NCBI GenBank assembly: GCA_900318355.1
Contig: ONKE01000026.1
Span: forward strand, 1-64,000
Length of the DNA: 64,000 bases
Source of the DNA: an uncultured Bacteroidales bacterium
Lineage (GTDB): Bacteria; Bacteroidota; Bacteroidia; Bacteroidales; UBA932
Reading direction: 5' to 3'
Shown here: positions 7,750-16,477 of the stretch, in pieces
Position numbering within the stretch: the stretch's first letter is position 1
How the letters are laid out: each line of letters opens with the position of its first letter
Program-made: the position numbers and the translations under genes
The notes under the pieces: generated by a model
Told to the model about the DNA's origin: nothing
Database searches by the model: none
The model's input: the letters and a program-made list of their open reading frames with translations, nothing else

Positions 7750-8424
7750 TTAACCCAGGATGTGACGCGCCGCAGCGTCCAGGGCCTCGTAGAATTCCTC
7801 GCCATAGGCCGCAATCAGCGGCTCGCGGAGGAACTGGTATGCCCTTATGCCTTCCCTGCGGCCTTTTTCGAAAGCGTCGGCGCAGATGGTCCAGCGGTGA
7901 AGATTGAGAGCCTCGCCTCCGCCGCGGAAACGCTTTACCCGGATCGGGTAGAGCCAGCATGATATCGGCTTGCGGATACGGCATTTGCCCTGGAAGAAAC
8001 AGCGCTCGACGGCGCAGAAACAGTTGGCGCGTCCCTCTCCGTCGCGCTCATACCGGATGTAGGCGCAATCTTCCAGCCCGGCGGTCCCGGCCAGCCCGTC
8101 AGTGCCCGGAATATAGTCCAGGCCCTCCACGCGGTGGGATTTGTGGATGACGGGAGTTACCATATCGCCCTCGCGGTCTATTTCAAAGAAGCCCGAAGCC
8201 GCGACTGATTCGCGTCCTTCGTCGGTCATCAGGGGCGAGAATGCGTCATAGTCCCTTTCAAGTGCCTCAGCCTCACTTTCTTGCAGGGGCGCGCCGCTGT
8301 CGCCGACAACGCAGCAGCACCCGTGGCATTTTTCGTAGTCGCAAGCAAACCACTCGGTGATAACGTCCTCGCTGACAAGGACGTCACCAATCTGTACTAT
8401 GGTACCGAAACGATTGTCGCTCAT
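7750..8424 (-). CDS. DUF3109 cysteine-rich protein
   Basis: A 224-residue cytoplasmic protein of the DUF3109 family, widespread in Bacteroidetes. Eight or more cysteines sit in clustered patterns (CDYEKCHGCCCV near residues 28-40, then CAYIR, CFCAVERC, GKCRIRKPISC), as in YkgJ-type proteins that may bind zinc or an iron-sulphur cluster. Function is not established. ATG at 8424 overlaps the M16 gene stop by 4 bases, so it is translationally coupled to that gene. Confidence 0.88.
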   Translation of the reverse strand: MSDNRFGTIVQIGDVLVSEDVITEWFACDYEKCHGCCCVVGDSGAPLQESEAEALERDYDAFSPLMTDEGRESVAASGFFEIDREGDMVTPVIHKSHRVEGLDYIPGTDGLAGTAGLEDCAYIRYERDGEGRANCFCAVERCFFQGKCRIRKPISCWLYPIRVKRFRGGGEALNLHRWTICADAFEKGRREGIRAYQFLREPLIAAYGEEFYEALDAAARHILG

Positions 8425-11390
8425 TTGCTTATCTGTTCCGGAAGTGGTGTAACGGCAGTGCTGTCGACGGGGACGGACAGGGTGTCGGAAGCGGCGGCGA
8501 GAGAGTCGGCAGCCACGGAGAGAGAGTCGGTTACCGCCACGACGACCGTGTCACCAGGGACAGGGCGTCCCCACGAACGGTACATCGAATCGCGCACCGC
8601 AACCCAGGTGGAATCCTGGGCATACTCCCTCACGGGGATATTGGCAAGATCCGCAAGATTGAGGGAATCCAGCGGCACGATGTCGCCTTCAAACGGATAG
8701 TAGAAATTGCCCTGGAACGGGACAAGCGGCGGAGCGACCGGAAGGGGCTGGTCTTGCAGGACAGGGTCGACGACCTTGGCGGGAATGCCGCGGACCACAT
8801 ATTCCGCGATACCGCCTGAGGCCAGGCCATCCAACACCGGATTTACCTTGGCCGGAGTGACCGACGCGATCCTGGATGAATAGTCCGTCATCAGGTCCTT
8901 GCCGTAGCAGTAGCGCATGAACAGCATGTAGCTTACCATGGAAGGAGAGCTCATCCACGCGGCGTAGGCATTGGAGGTCATGGATTTGCCGGAAACGAGG
9001 CTGCGCTGCGTTATTCCCCTTGAGCCGATGGCGGAAACGGCCTTGCGGGCACGGCTGAGGACGTTGTCAACGGAGTCTTCGGGCATCAGCGACGCGGGAA
9101 GACCGTCGGGCGAAGCGGGCGAAAGCACCATCACCAGATTGAGGGCTTCCTCCGGGAACAGCGTAACTTTCCAGTCGGCCTCGGTCCGCCACCCCGACGA
9201 CGCAATAGCCGAAGACACGGCGTCACGCATCGCGCTGGCTGCTACATTGGCCGCCATGAAGCTCTCCGACGTGTAGGTGAACGGAGACGAGAATGCCATG
9301 CCGATAAGCGGACGCTCTCCCCTTGTCCATACCGTGCGCCGGGTGGATACCCTGTCGCGGCGTATGCGGGAACGGGCGGCGGACACCTTTTCTGTCCTGA
9401 AGCCACCCATATAGCGGCACAGCAGTTTCTTGAGCGCGGCTTCGTCGAGGTTGCCGCTTATAACGAGCACGCCGTCGTTCATCTTCCCGGTCTGGGAGGC
9501 GAAATAGCGCTCGGCCATCTTTGGGAAATCGTCCCTCAGGTCCACCGGCCGACGTACGTCGGAATATGCCAGGTCGTTGTGGAGAAGGCTGTCCAGAGCC
9601 GGTCTCACGGGCGGGATCTCCTTGTCGCGGATAGCGGAGCACTGTCTGTAGAAATCGTAATTCTCCTGAGAATACTTCCTGTCGGAAGTCATTGCCTGGA
9701 GAGATTTCATCAGCAGGTTGAGCCGTTTCTTCGGGGCGACGCCGGTGATCCTGAAGTCGGACATGGTCACTTCAACCTGCATCATGACGCCGTTGGCAAG
9801 GAGCATGTCGTTGAACCTTTCGTAGGACATGCCGGAAACAATGCCCTGGCAGAACACGTCGGAAAGGCAGGCTCCCTCGCCGGGAAGCAGCCCCTGCATC
9901 TGGGAAAAACCACCCTTGAGCAGCCACGAGTAATGGACCAGGCCGGTCTTGTCCTTAAGCGGACGATAGATGACCCGGATGCCGTTGGCGAAGGTCCAGA
10001 GCTGGCCGCCGGACATCGGTTCGGGGACTTCCGACTTGATTTTCGATTTGACCGGAGACTTCTGGAGCAGCGTGGAATCGGCGCGGCACACAACCGGCAC
10101 GGGGCGCACGGAGTTGTCCCAAGAGTGTTGGAAGACTTCTTTCAGATCGCCGGGATCCACATTGGAGACAGCCGTGATGGTGAGGTTGCGCCCCTTGTCG
10201 AACAGGGCCGAGACGAAATTGTTGAATAGCGACACGGCCGTGCGGTCTTCCATGATGCGGCGGGAGAAGAAGTCCATGCGGGTCTGGGCCGATGCGAGAT
10301 CCGCCCCATAGAGGAAAGAGGAGATGCAACGGTTGACGTAGTGCGCGTTGGACACCATTTCGCGGCCGTAGCGCCGGGCAAGCTCCGTTGACATCTGACC
10401 CGCGACGTCTTTGTATTCATCTATTGTCACGCCGCCGCGGTCGAGGTCGGAAAATACCGATGCGGCAACTGCGGCAGCCTCGGCAAGACGGTCGCCCGTC
10501 ACGTCCACCTCGACTTCAAAACGTTCGTCACCAGGACAGGCGGCGCTGCTGACATAGTCGAAATGGATTGCGCCATATGGGATGCCGGCCGCCCTCAAGG
10601 CCCTTGACAAACGCCTGATAATGATAACTTTCAGCTCGGAGGCATAGCGCGACGACACCAGGGGGATGGCCGTCGACATGTTTTCACGCGCGGTGCGCGG
10701 ATAACGGTAGACAACGTGGATGGACTCGGGCTCGTTGCCAACGGGCTTGCGGAAGGAATATTCGGGCTCTATACTGTCTTCCCATTTATATTGCTGGCCG
10801 GCAGTCTCCCCGGGCGAAACCGGGACAAGCAGCGAGAGCATGTTCATTTTGCCCAGAACGGCCTCGGCGTTGATGTCGCCGGCAACGATGACGGCCTGAT
10901 TCTGCGGAGAATAGTATTTTTTCATCGGGCCCGTCCCCCGCCCCACTATGTCGAAGACCATAAGGAGGGTGGAGTCGACGATTTCGCGGCCGCGGGAAAG
11001 GACCAGGCGGTCGAAGCGGAACACCGTAGCGTCTTCTCCCACTTTGACGAAGCCTTCCGAAGACGGCCACATGGCCTTGTCGCGCATGAAGGAGAAAGGT
11101 GTGCTGCGGCTGAAATGGGGAAGGTCGGTGAGGGAAGCCCTCGACTGGACGGTGGTCTCTCCGCGGGAAGACTCGTTTTCATCCTGCAATCCGGCACGCT
11201 GGACAAGCGCCACGTCAACTAGTCCTGCAAATGAAGGATTGGTCACCAGATAGTATGTGAGGCCGTTTGCCAGGACCCCAGTACGTATTTCCGGAGCAAC
11301 TGGAAGGGACGGCAGATCAGCGGCTGGCACGGTCTTTGGAAAAAACATGCACAGTGCGGATAGGACAAGTATAGGGAACAGACGCTTCAT
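8421..11390 (-). CDS. M16-family protein without the zinc motif (predicted pseudo-protease)
   Basis: A 989-residue secreted protein with a signal peptide (residues 1-23, cleavage near VPAAD). The domain order is that of large two-half M16 (pitrilysin-like) metallopeptidases of Bacteroidetes: LANGLTYYLVTNP, then VALVQRAGLQDE, and later GDINAEAVLGKM typical of the fold. At the place of the inverted zinc motif HxxEH the sequence reads PHFSRST: the first His remains but Glu and the second His are replaced. No other HxxEH occurs. The protein is therefore probably catalytically dead, perhaps a binding or scaffold subunit in the periplasm. The C-terminal tail is rich in S, T and V. Followed by DUF3109 with a 4-base overlap. 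Confidence 0.85.
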   Translation of the reverse strand: MKRLFPILVLSALCMFFPKTVPAADLPSLPVAPEIRTGVLANGLTYYLVTNPSFAGLVDVALVQRAGLQDENESSRGETTVQSRASLTDLPHFSRSTPFSFMRDKAMWPSSEGFVKVGEDATVFRFDRLVLSRGREIVDSTLLMVFDIVGRGTGPMKKYYSPQNQAVIVAGDINAEAVLGKMNMLSLLVPVSPGETAGQQYKWEDSIEPEYSFRKPVGNEPESIHVVYRYPRTARENMSTAIPLVSSRYASELKVIIIRRLSRALRAAGIPYGAIHFDYVSSAACPGDERFEVEVDVTGDRLAEAAAVAASVFSDLDRGGVTIDEYKDVAGQMSTELARRYGREMVSNAHYVNRCISSFLYGADLASAQTRMDFFSRRIMEDRTAVSLFNNFVSALFDKGRNLTITAVSNVDPGDLKEVFQHSWDNSVRPVPVVCRADSTLLQKSPVKSKIKSEVPEPMSGGQLWTFANGIRVIYRPLKDKTGLVHYSWLLKGGFSQMQGLLPGEGACLSDVFCQGIVSGMSYERFNDMLLANGVMMQVEVTMSDFRITGVAPKKRLNLLMKSLQAMTSDRKYSQENYDFYRQCSAIRDKEIPPVRPALDSLLHNDLAYSDVRRPVDLRDDFPKMAERYFASQTGKMNDGVLVISGNLDEAALKKLLCRYMGGFRTEKVSAARSRIRRDRVSTRRTVWTRGERPLIGMAFSSPFTYTSESFMAANVAASAMRDAVSSAIASSGWRTEADWKVTLFPEEALNLVMVLSPASPDGLPASLMPEDSVDNVLSRARKAVSAIGSRGITQRSLVSGKSMTSNAYAAWMSSPSMVSYMLFMRYCYGKDLMTDYSSRIASVTPAKVNPVLDGLASGGIAEYVVRGIPAKVVDPVLQDQPLPVAPPLVPFQGNFYYPFEGDIVPLDSLNLADLANIPVREYAQDSTWVAVRDSMYRSWGRPVPGDTVVVAVTDSLSVAADSLAAASDTLSVPVDSTAVTPLPEQISK

Positions 11391-11409
11391 CTTTCTTGGA
11401 CTATTTCTG

Positions 11410-11417
11410 CAAAATTA
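11410..11417 (-). promoter_or_regulatory. -7 box of the M16/DUF3109 operon
   Basis: Minus-strand TAATTTTG, an exact TAnnTTTG, 19 bases before the ATG at 11390. Confidence 0.5.
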
Positions 11418-11430
11418 CGAACTTTTTTAC

Positions 11431-11438
11431 TACTTTTG
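11431..11438 (+). promoter_or_regulatory. -7 box of the TPR/U32 operon
   Basis: TACTTTTG matches TAnnTTTG and gives a leader of about 65 nt before the ATG at 11508. It lies back-to-back with the M16 promoter. Confidence 0.5.
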
Positions 11439-11507
11439 TGGAATGCGTGGTAATTTCCGCAAAAGAAGTACCAAAGATGAAATGTTGAACTAAACAAAAT
11501 AGTAACG

Positions 11508-12455
11508 ATGAAAAAGATTATTCTCGCCCTGGCTGCCGCCATCCTGTCAGCAGGGTTGATGTCCGCCCAAGACATGGCAACCGCTACGGAAACCTACAAC
11601 AACGGAGCCGAGCTTCTCTCCCTCGGAGACAAGGCCGCCGCCCTCGCCTCTTTCCAGGAAGCCCTCAAGATGGGTCAGGCCTGCGGCGAAGAAGGTGCCG
11701 AACTTGTGGCAAACTGCAAAAAGGTCATCCCCGGAATCATCCTTTCCATTGGCAAGGAATTCTACAATAAGAAGAGTTTCGACGAAGCTCTCGCCAAGGT
11801 AGACGAGGCCAAGGCTGCAGCCGAAGCCTACGGAGACCAGGAAATCCTCGACGAAATCGTTGAGCTTGTACCCCAGATCAATGGCGCAAAGAACATGTTC
11901 GAGGCCAACAACGCATTCAAGGCCAAAGACTTCGCGGCCGCCGCAGCGGCCTACCGCAAAGTCCTCGACGGCGACCCGGCCAACGGCAACGCAGCCCTGC
12001 GTCTGGTACAGTGCCTGTCCAATTCCGGCGACATCGACGGTGCCAAGGAAGCCCTCGCTCTTGCAGAGGCCAACGGACAGGGCGAAAACGCCAATAGCGT
12101 GATCGGCAAAGCCCTCCTGAAAAAGGCCCAGGCCACTCTGAAGGCCGGCAAGAACGCCGAGGTTATCGCCCTCGCCGAGGAGTCCCTCCAGTATGACGAC
12201 AACGCCAGCGCCTACTATCTGGCAGGTTCCGCCGCCAGCAAGCTCGGCAAGGATGCCGACGCCATCGAATACTACGAGAAGTTCCTCGCAGCCGATCCCG
12301 ACAACAAGAACGCAGCCGCCATCACCTTCACCATCGCGGCTCTCTACCAGAAGTCCGGCAACAAGGCCAAGGCCCTGGAAAACTACAAGAAGATTTCCTC
12401 CGACGCCAAATTCGGCGCACAGGCCCAGCAGCAGATTGCCGCCCTTAACAAATAG
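11508..12455 (+). CDS. Periplasmic TPR-repeat protein
   Basis: A 315-residue protein with a Sec signal peptide (MKKIILALAAAILSAGLMSAQ, cleavage after SAQ) followed by tetratricopeptide repeats through the whole length: units such as YNNGAELLSLGDKAAALASFQEAL, AFKAKDFAAAAAAYRKVLDGDP and AIEYYEKFLAADP. It is alanine-rich and has no membrane anchor, so it is expected in the periplasm as a protein-interaction scaffold. The partner is unknown. It ends one base before the U32 gene, so the two are co-transcribed. Confidence 0.85.
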   Translation: MKKIILALAAAILSAGLMSAQDMATATETYNNGAELLSLGDKAAALASFQEALKMGQACGEEGAELVANCKKVIPGIILSIGKEFYNKKSFDEALAKVDEAKAAAEAYGDQEILDEIVELVPQINGAKNMFEANNAFKAKDFAAAAAAYRKVLDGDPANGNAALRLVQCLSNSGDIDGAKEALALAEANGQGENANSVIGKALLKKAQATLKAGKNAEVIALAEESLQYDDNASAYYLAGSAASKLGKDADAIEYYEKFLAADPDNKNAAAITFTIAALYQKSGNKAKALENYKKISSDAKFGAQAQQQIAALNK

Positions 12456-12456
12456 G

Positions 12457-14289
12457 ATGACAGAACTCGAACTGCTGGCTCCGGCCAGGAACACTGAAAT
12501 CGGCATCGCAGCCATCGACTGCGGTGCCGATGCGGTGTATATGGCAGGGCCGGCCTTCGGGGCGCGCCAGGCCGCCGGAAACAGCGTGGACGACATCCGC
12601 CGCCTGTGCGACTACGCCCACAGGTTCGGGGCACGCATCTACGTCACTTTCAATACTATAATATACGAACAGGAGCTGGAGGAAGCCGGAAGGCTGCTCC
12701 GCGAGCTGGAAGCGGCCGGTCCGGATGCATTCATCGTCCAGGACCTCGCGGTGACAAGGCTCTGCAGCGGTAAGATTCCCCTTCACGCTTCAACCCAATG
12801 CGCCATCCGCACGCCCGAAGACGCCGCGTTCTACGAAGGGCTCGGATTCACCCGCCTGGTGCTGGAACGCGAGCTTTCCCTGGAGCAGATCCGGGCAATA
12901 CGCGAGGCCACATCCTGCGAGCTGGAATTCTTCATCCACGGCGCCCTGTGCGTGTGTTACAGCGGCCAGTGCTATCTGTCTGAATTCCTTGACGGCCGCA
13001 GCGCCAACCGGGGAGCCTGCATCCAGGCCTGCCGTTCCCGCTACGACCTCATGGACGGCAGCGGCAAGACACTGCTTCGCAACAAAGCCGTCCTTTCGCT
13101 GAAAGACCTCAATCTCCGAGACAGGCTCTCCGACCTGGCCGGGGCCGGCATCTGTTCCTTCAAAATCGAAGGGCGCCTCAAGAACGAATCCTACGTCAAA
13201 AACGTGGTCAGGGAATATTCCATGGCACTTGACTGCTTTGTGGAAGAGCATCCGGACCTCTACCGGCGCGCATCTTTCGGACGGATTTCAGGCGGGTTTA
13301 CGCCCGACCCGGCCAAGACATTCAACCGCGGATACACGGAGCTTTACCTCGACGGCCGGAAAGGCGACTGGGCGGCGATGGACACGCCCAAAAGCGTGGG
13401 CGAGCCAATCGGCACGGTCAGGGCAATCAGGCCGGCGGGGCGCGGGACGGTCGAAGTGACCGTCGACCTTCAACGCAGCGACATCCGCCTGGACAACGGA
13501 GACGGCTTTTCCTTCCCGACCGCGGACGGGATAGCCGGATTCCGCGGCGACGTGTGCCAGGGCAACGTCATCAGGACCAGGGCGGTCCCGGGGCTCGCCA
13601 AAGGTTCCCTTCTCTACCGCAACATCAGCGCAGCATTCGAACGGACTCTTGCCCGCCAGGCATGCCACAGGCTCATACCGGCAACAATAGACCTCACGAT
13701 CGAAGGAGGCATGGTCAGGGCCGAAGCCACTTCGGAAGACGGTCGCACGGCTTCGGTTTCGACCGGGCCGGCCCGCGACATCGCGCGCAACCCGCAAATG
13801 GCCCTGGACAGCCTCAGGACACAGCTTTCCCGCAGCGCCGGAGACTTCACCTTCACGGTGGGCGACATTTCCACCGCCGGCGATTTGCCGATGTTCGGTG
13901 CGGCGCAAATCAACGGAATCAGGCGGAGCCTCGCCGAAAAGCTGTCGGCCGTTCCCTGCAACAAAAGGCAGATCCAAAGCCGTCCGTCGGGCTCGCGCAG
14001 GCCTCTTTCCCGAGCCGACCTTTCCTATAAGGCCAACGTCGCGAACTCACTTGCAAAGCAGGTCTGGCAGGAAGCCGGCGCGGCGCATGTCGACCCGGCA
14101 TATGAAGTGGCCCACCCCGCCGGAGCGGAGCTCATGCGCACGCGCTACTGCGTTCGCCACCAGATGGGCCTCTGCCCCAAACAGACCGGAATCCCGGACA
14201 AATCGCCGCTGTATCTTCGCAACGGCGGCAAGACCCTTGCCCTGACATTCGACTGCGCCCGCTGCGAAATGAGCGTCAAAGCTCAGTGA
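12457..14289 (+). CDS. Peptidase U32-family protein, RlhA-like
   Basis: A 610-residue cytoplasmic protein of the U32 family. The N-terminal TIM-barrel begins ELLAPARNTEIGIAAIDCGADAVYMAGPAFGARQAAGN; the cysteine cluster near residues 168-195 (CVCYSGQCYLS, GACIQACRSRY) and the C-terminal cysteines (CVRHQMGLCPK, FDCARCEMSV) are those that hold the prephenate/iron-sulphur site in RNA hydroxylases RlhA and TrhP. Length and a long middle domain fit RlhA (23S rRNA C2501 hydroxylation) better than TrhP. ATG at 12457 is chosen by homology; the frame is open further upstream inside the TPR gene. It converges with the next gene with a 14-base overlap. Confidence 0.88.
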   Translation: MTELELLAPARNTEIGIAAIDCGADAVYMAGPAFGARQAAGNSVDDIRRLCDYAHRFGARIYVTFNTIIYEQELEEAGRLLRELEAAGPDAFIVQDLAVTRLCSGKIPLHASTQCAIRTPEDAAFYEGLGFTRLVLERELSLEQIRAIREATSCELEFFIHGALCVCYSGQCYLSEFLDGRSANRGACIQACRSRYDLMDGSGKTLLRNKAVLSLKDLNLRDRLSDLAGAGICSFKIEGRLKNESYVKNVVREYSMALDCFVEEHPDLYRRASFGRISGGFTPDPAKTFNRGYTELYLDGRKGDWAAMDTPKSVGEPIGTVRAIRPAGRGTVEVTVDLQRSDIRLDNGDGFSFPTADGIAGFRGDVCQGNVIRTRAVPGLAKGSLLYRNISAAFERTLARQACHRLIPATIDLTIEGGMVRAEATSEDGRTASVSTGPARDIARNPQMALDSLRTQLSRSAGDFTFTVGDISTAGDLPMFGAAQINGIRRSLAEKLSAVPCNKRQIQSRPSGSRRPLSRADLSYKANVANSLAKQVWQEAGAAHVDPAYEVAHPAGAELMRTRYCVRHQMGLCPKQTGIPDKSPLYLRNGGKTLALTFDCARCEMSVKAQ

Positions 14290-15484
14290 TTTCGAAGGTG
14301 AGGTCGACGTCGCCGAAATGGCCGGTGATGTCGTTGTATTTCTCGAAGTAGCGGCTCGACAGCTGTCCGCGCCAGACGATGTCGTCACGGCTGCGGAAAG
14401 GGATGGAGAGGTTTACGCCCCAGACCTTGGAGTTAAGCTTGACGTCGGCCGTGCATTTCCATTCGGTCTGGGTGCCGCCGTCATCCTCGGTGATCATGAA
14501 GGCGCAGGCGTCCAGTTGCTCGGTCCAGCGGGAGACAAGCACGGCGTTGAAGGGACGGACCAGGCCAACTTCCTTTCTCTTTACCACTATCATGAAATCG
14601 GTAATCGACGGAGTGTAGAGGCGCAGCTCGGCCTCGGTGCTGGCAAAGAAATCCTCTACGGCGCCGATCTTGACGAAGAACTCGCTCGCCCCGGCAAGCC
14701 AGGAATCATAGTTGCGGTGGGCGCAGAAATCCTTGAGTATCAGAGTTCGCAGGACAGGCTCGCCTTCGGCCGACTTAGTCTGCGGTCCGACTATGATTTC
14801 CCCGCCGCCGGTGCCCCAGTCCGGGTCTTGCCGGCGAAGCATTTCCAGCGAGGTGAAACCGCTGTCGTCATTGCGGTTGATCACCCACACAGGGCGCTTC
14901 CGGGCCATTTCCTCGTCAACAATGACTGTCTCGATACGGCGCGAACCGTCCGATGCCGTAACGCACTCATAGCCGAAATTGCGGGACGACCCGTCGCCGG
15001 GATCGTAGGTTATGACGGGAGCGGACGAGCCGTCCCAGTCGTCCTGATACGGCCAATACACTTGGAAATCAGACGACTCGAGGGCATCGACATATTCCTC
15101 GGGAGACATGGCGGCGGATTTTGTCAGACCGGCCCCCAGATGCTCGGTTATAAGGTCGCGGATAGGACGGGAATAGGACTTTGCAGGGACCGGCAGGCCG
15201 GCAGCCTTGGTGGCGGCATCGCCGACTCCGGAGCCCGGCTCGGCAAACAAATCCCTCAACATGTATTCCTCGTCGTAACCATTGGCTGACGAAGAACTTA
15301 CGGCATCGAATACCTCCCGGAACTGTTCCTGACCGAGAGGCAGTTCGGCAAAAAGGCGGGCCAGGTCTTCGGTGGCGATTTCCGACGGCTCCTGCGAGAG
15401 CGCTTCGGCTTCACCTGTATGGTCGATCTTTTCGCATCCAAGAAGGAGGACGCATAGCGGCAGAAAAAACAAAAATCTTATCAT
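14276..15484 (-). CDS. Lipoprotein of unknown function
   Basis: A 402-residue predicted lipoprotein: hydrophobic signal followed by lipobox LLLGC with the lipidated cysteine at residue 17. The mature part is acidic and mixed alpha/beta with many aromatic residues; residues 120-260 are rich in D, S and G (WDGSSAPVITYDPGDGSSRNF). I recognise no family. It stands alone between convergent U32 and the prmC operon terminator; its 3' end overlaps the U32 gene by 14 bases. I saw no exact TAnnTTTG box before it; a TCCCTTTG lies upstream inside the terminator region. Confidence 0.75.
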   Translation of the reverse strand: MIRFLFFLPLCVLLLGCEKIDHTGEAEALSQEPSEIATEDLARLFAELPLGQEQFREVFDAVSSSSANGYDEEYMLRDLFAEPGSGVGDAATKAAGLPVPAKSYSRPIRDLITEHLGAGLTKSAAMSPEEYVDALESSDFQVYWPYQDDWDGSSAPVITYDPGDGSSRNFGYECVTASDGSRRIETVIVDEEMARKRPVWVINRNDDSGFTSLEMLRRQDPDWGTGGGEIIVGPQTKSAEGEPVLRTLILKDFCAHRNYDSWLAGASEFFVKIGAVEDFFASTEAELRLYTPSITDFMIVVKRKEVGLVRPFNAVLVSRWTEQLDACAFMITEDDGGTQTEWKCTADVKLNSKVWGVNLSIPFRSRDDIVWRGQLSSRYFEKYNDITGHFGDVDLTFEITEL

Positions 15485-15519
15485 ATCACTGTACTTTTTT
15501 TAATGCCGCAAAGGGACAA

Positions 15520-15558
15520 AAAATTATCCGTTTACAGAACTTGTAAACGGATAATTTT
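15520..15558 (-). terminator. Terminator of the PBP1A-ddl-prmC operon
   Basis: A perfect 16-bp stem (15520-15535 with 15543-15558) and a 7-nt loop, followed on the minus strand by six T. It sits 22 bases after the prmC stop. The promoter of the next lipoprotein gene must lie in or beside it. Confidence 0.85.
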
Positions 15559-15580
15559 AAAAATCGACCTCTGAGACTGC

Positions 15581-16477
15581 TCAGATGGCGTTTTTTCTAA
15601 ACAGAACGAAGCGATTTCTGTCAGAAAAGTCGCGAAGGACCTCAACTCCGCCGAATCCGGCTTCGCGGAAAACTTGCTCTGTTTCAGGACCTAAGGCCTC
15701 GTTAATCTCCACCAGGGCGAAGCCGTCGGGAGCCAAAAGCCGTTTCACATGCGAGGCGATTGCCTTGTAGAAAACAAGCGGATCGTGGTCGGGAACGAAG
15801 AGGGCAAGCTCCGGCTCGTAGTTCAGGACGTTTTTCCTCATCGAGACTTTTTCCGATTCCCTGACGTAGGGCGGGTTGGACAGGATCATGTCGAAAGGCC
15901 CTTCCGGGATGCCGTCGCCGCTGAGGACATCGCCCTGGACGAAGGCAGGAACAGGCGACTTGCGACCGCCAAGCGGCTGGGACTTGGCTACTTCCAGAGC
16001 CTCGGCAGATATGTCGACGCCCGTCACCTTAGCGCCGGGGATATCCAGCATCATAGTCCACGCGATGCAACCAGAGCCGGTGCACAGGTCGAGGACACGG
16101 ACGGGAACGGCCTTGTTGCCGAAGGCGCCGCGCATCCTGCGGATACGCCCGGCAATCTCCACCGCTATGCGGCAGAGCTGCTCCGTCTCCGGGCGAGGGA
16201 TAAGCACGGACGGGCCCACGCGGAAGCGGCGGCCGCAAAACTCCGTATAGCCGAGCACATACTGGACGGGCTCGCCCTCGGCAAGGCGGGAAAACGCCGC
16301 CTGGACCGCAGGGAGCTTTGCCTGAGGAACTTCGTAGCCCGGGTCGACTATGGCGGTGTAGCTATGGGTCCCGAGAAGTTCCTCGCATACCATCAACACA
16401 AGGGAACGGGCTTCCGCCGCCGGATACAGGGCGGACAGGGAAGATATCCCTTCTTTAATCAGACCGGAAAGGAGCAT
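15581..16477 (-). CDS. prmC: Release factor glutamine methyltransferase
   Basis: A 298-residue SAM-dependent methyltransferase that methylates the Gln of the GGQ motif in release factors RF1 and RF2. The N-terminal helical domain is followed by the substrate segment YVLGYTEFCGRRFRVGPSVLIPRPETE, motif I LDLCTGSGCIAW and the catalytic NPPYV (signature of PrmC). ATG at 16477 shares one base with the ddl stop (TGATG), so translation is coupled. Last gene of PBP1A-ddl-prmC, closed by the terminator at 15520-15558. Confidence 0.95.
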   Translation of the reverse strand: MLLSGLIKEGISSLSALYPAAEARSLVLMVCEELLGTHSYTAIVDPGYEVPQAKLPAVQAAFSRLAEGEPVQYVLGYTEFCGRRFRVGPSVLIPRPETEQLCRIAVEIAGRIRRMRGAFGNKAVPVRVLDLCTGSGCIAWTMMLDIPGAKVTGVDISAEALEVAKSQPLGGRKSPVPAFVQGDVLSGDGIPEGPFDMILSNPPYVRESEKVSMRKNVLNYEPELALFVPDHDPLVFYKAIASHVKRLLAPDGFALVEINEALGPETEQVFREAGFGGVEVLRDFSDRNRFVLFRKNAI

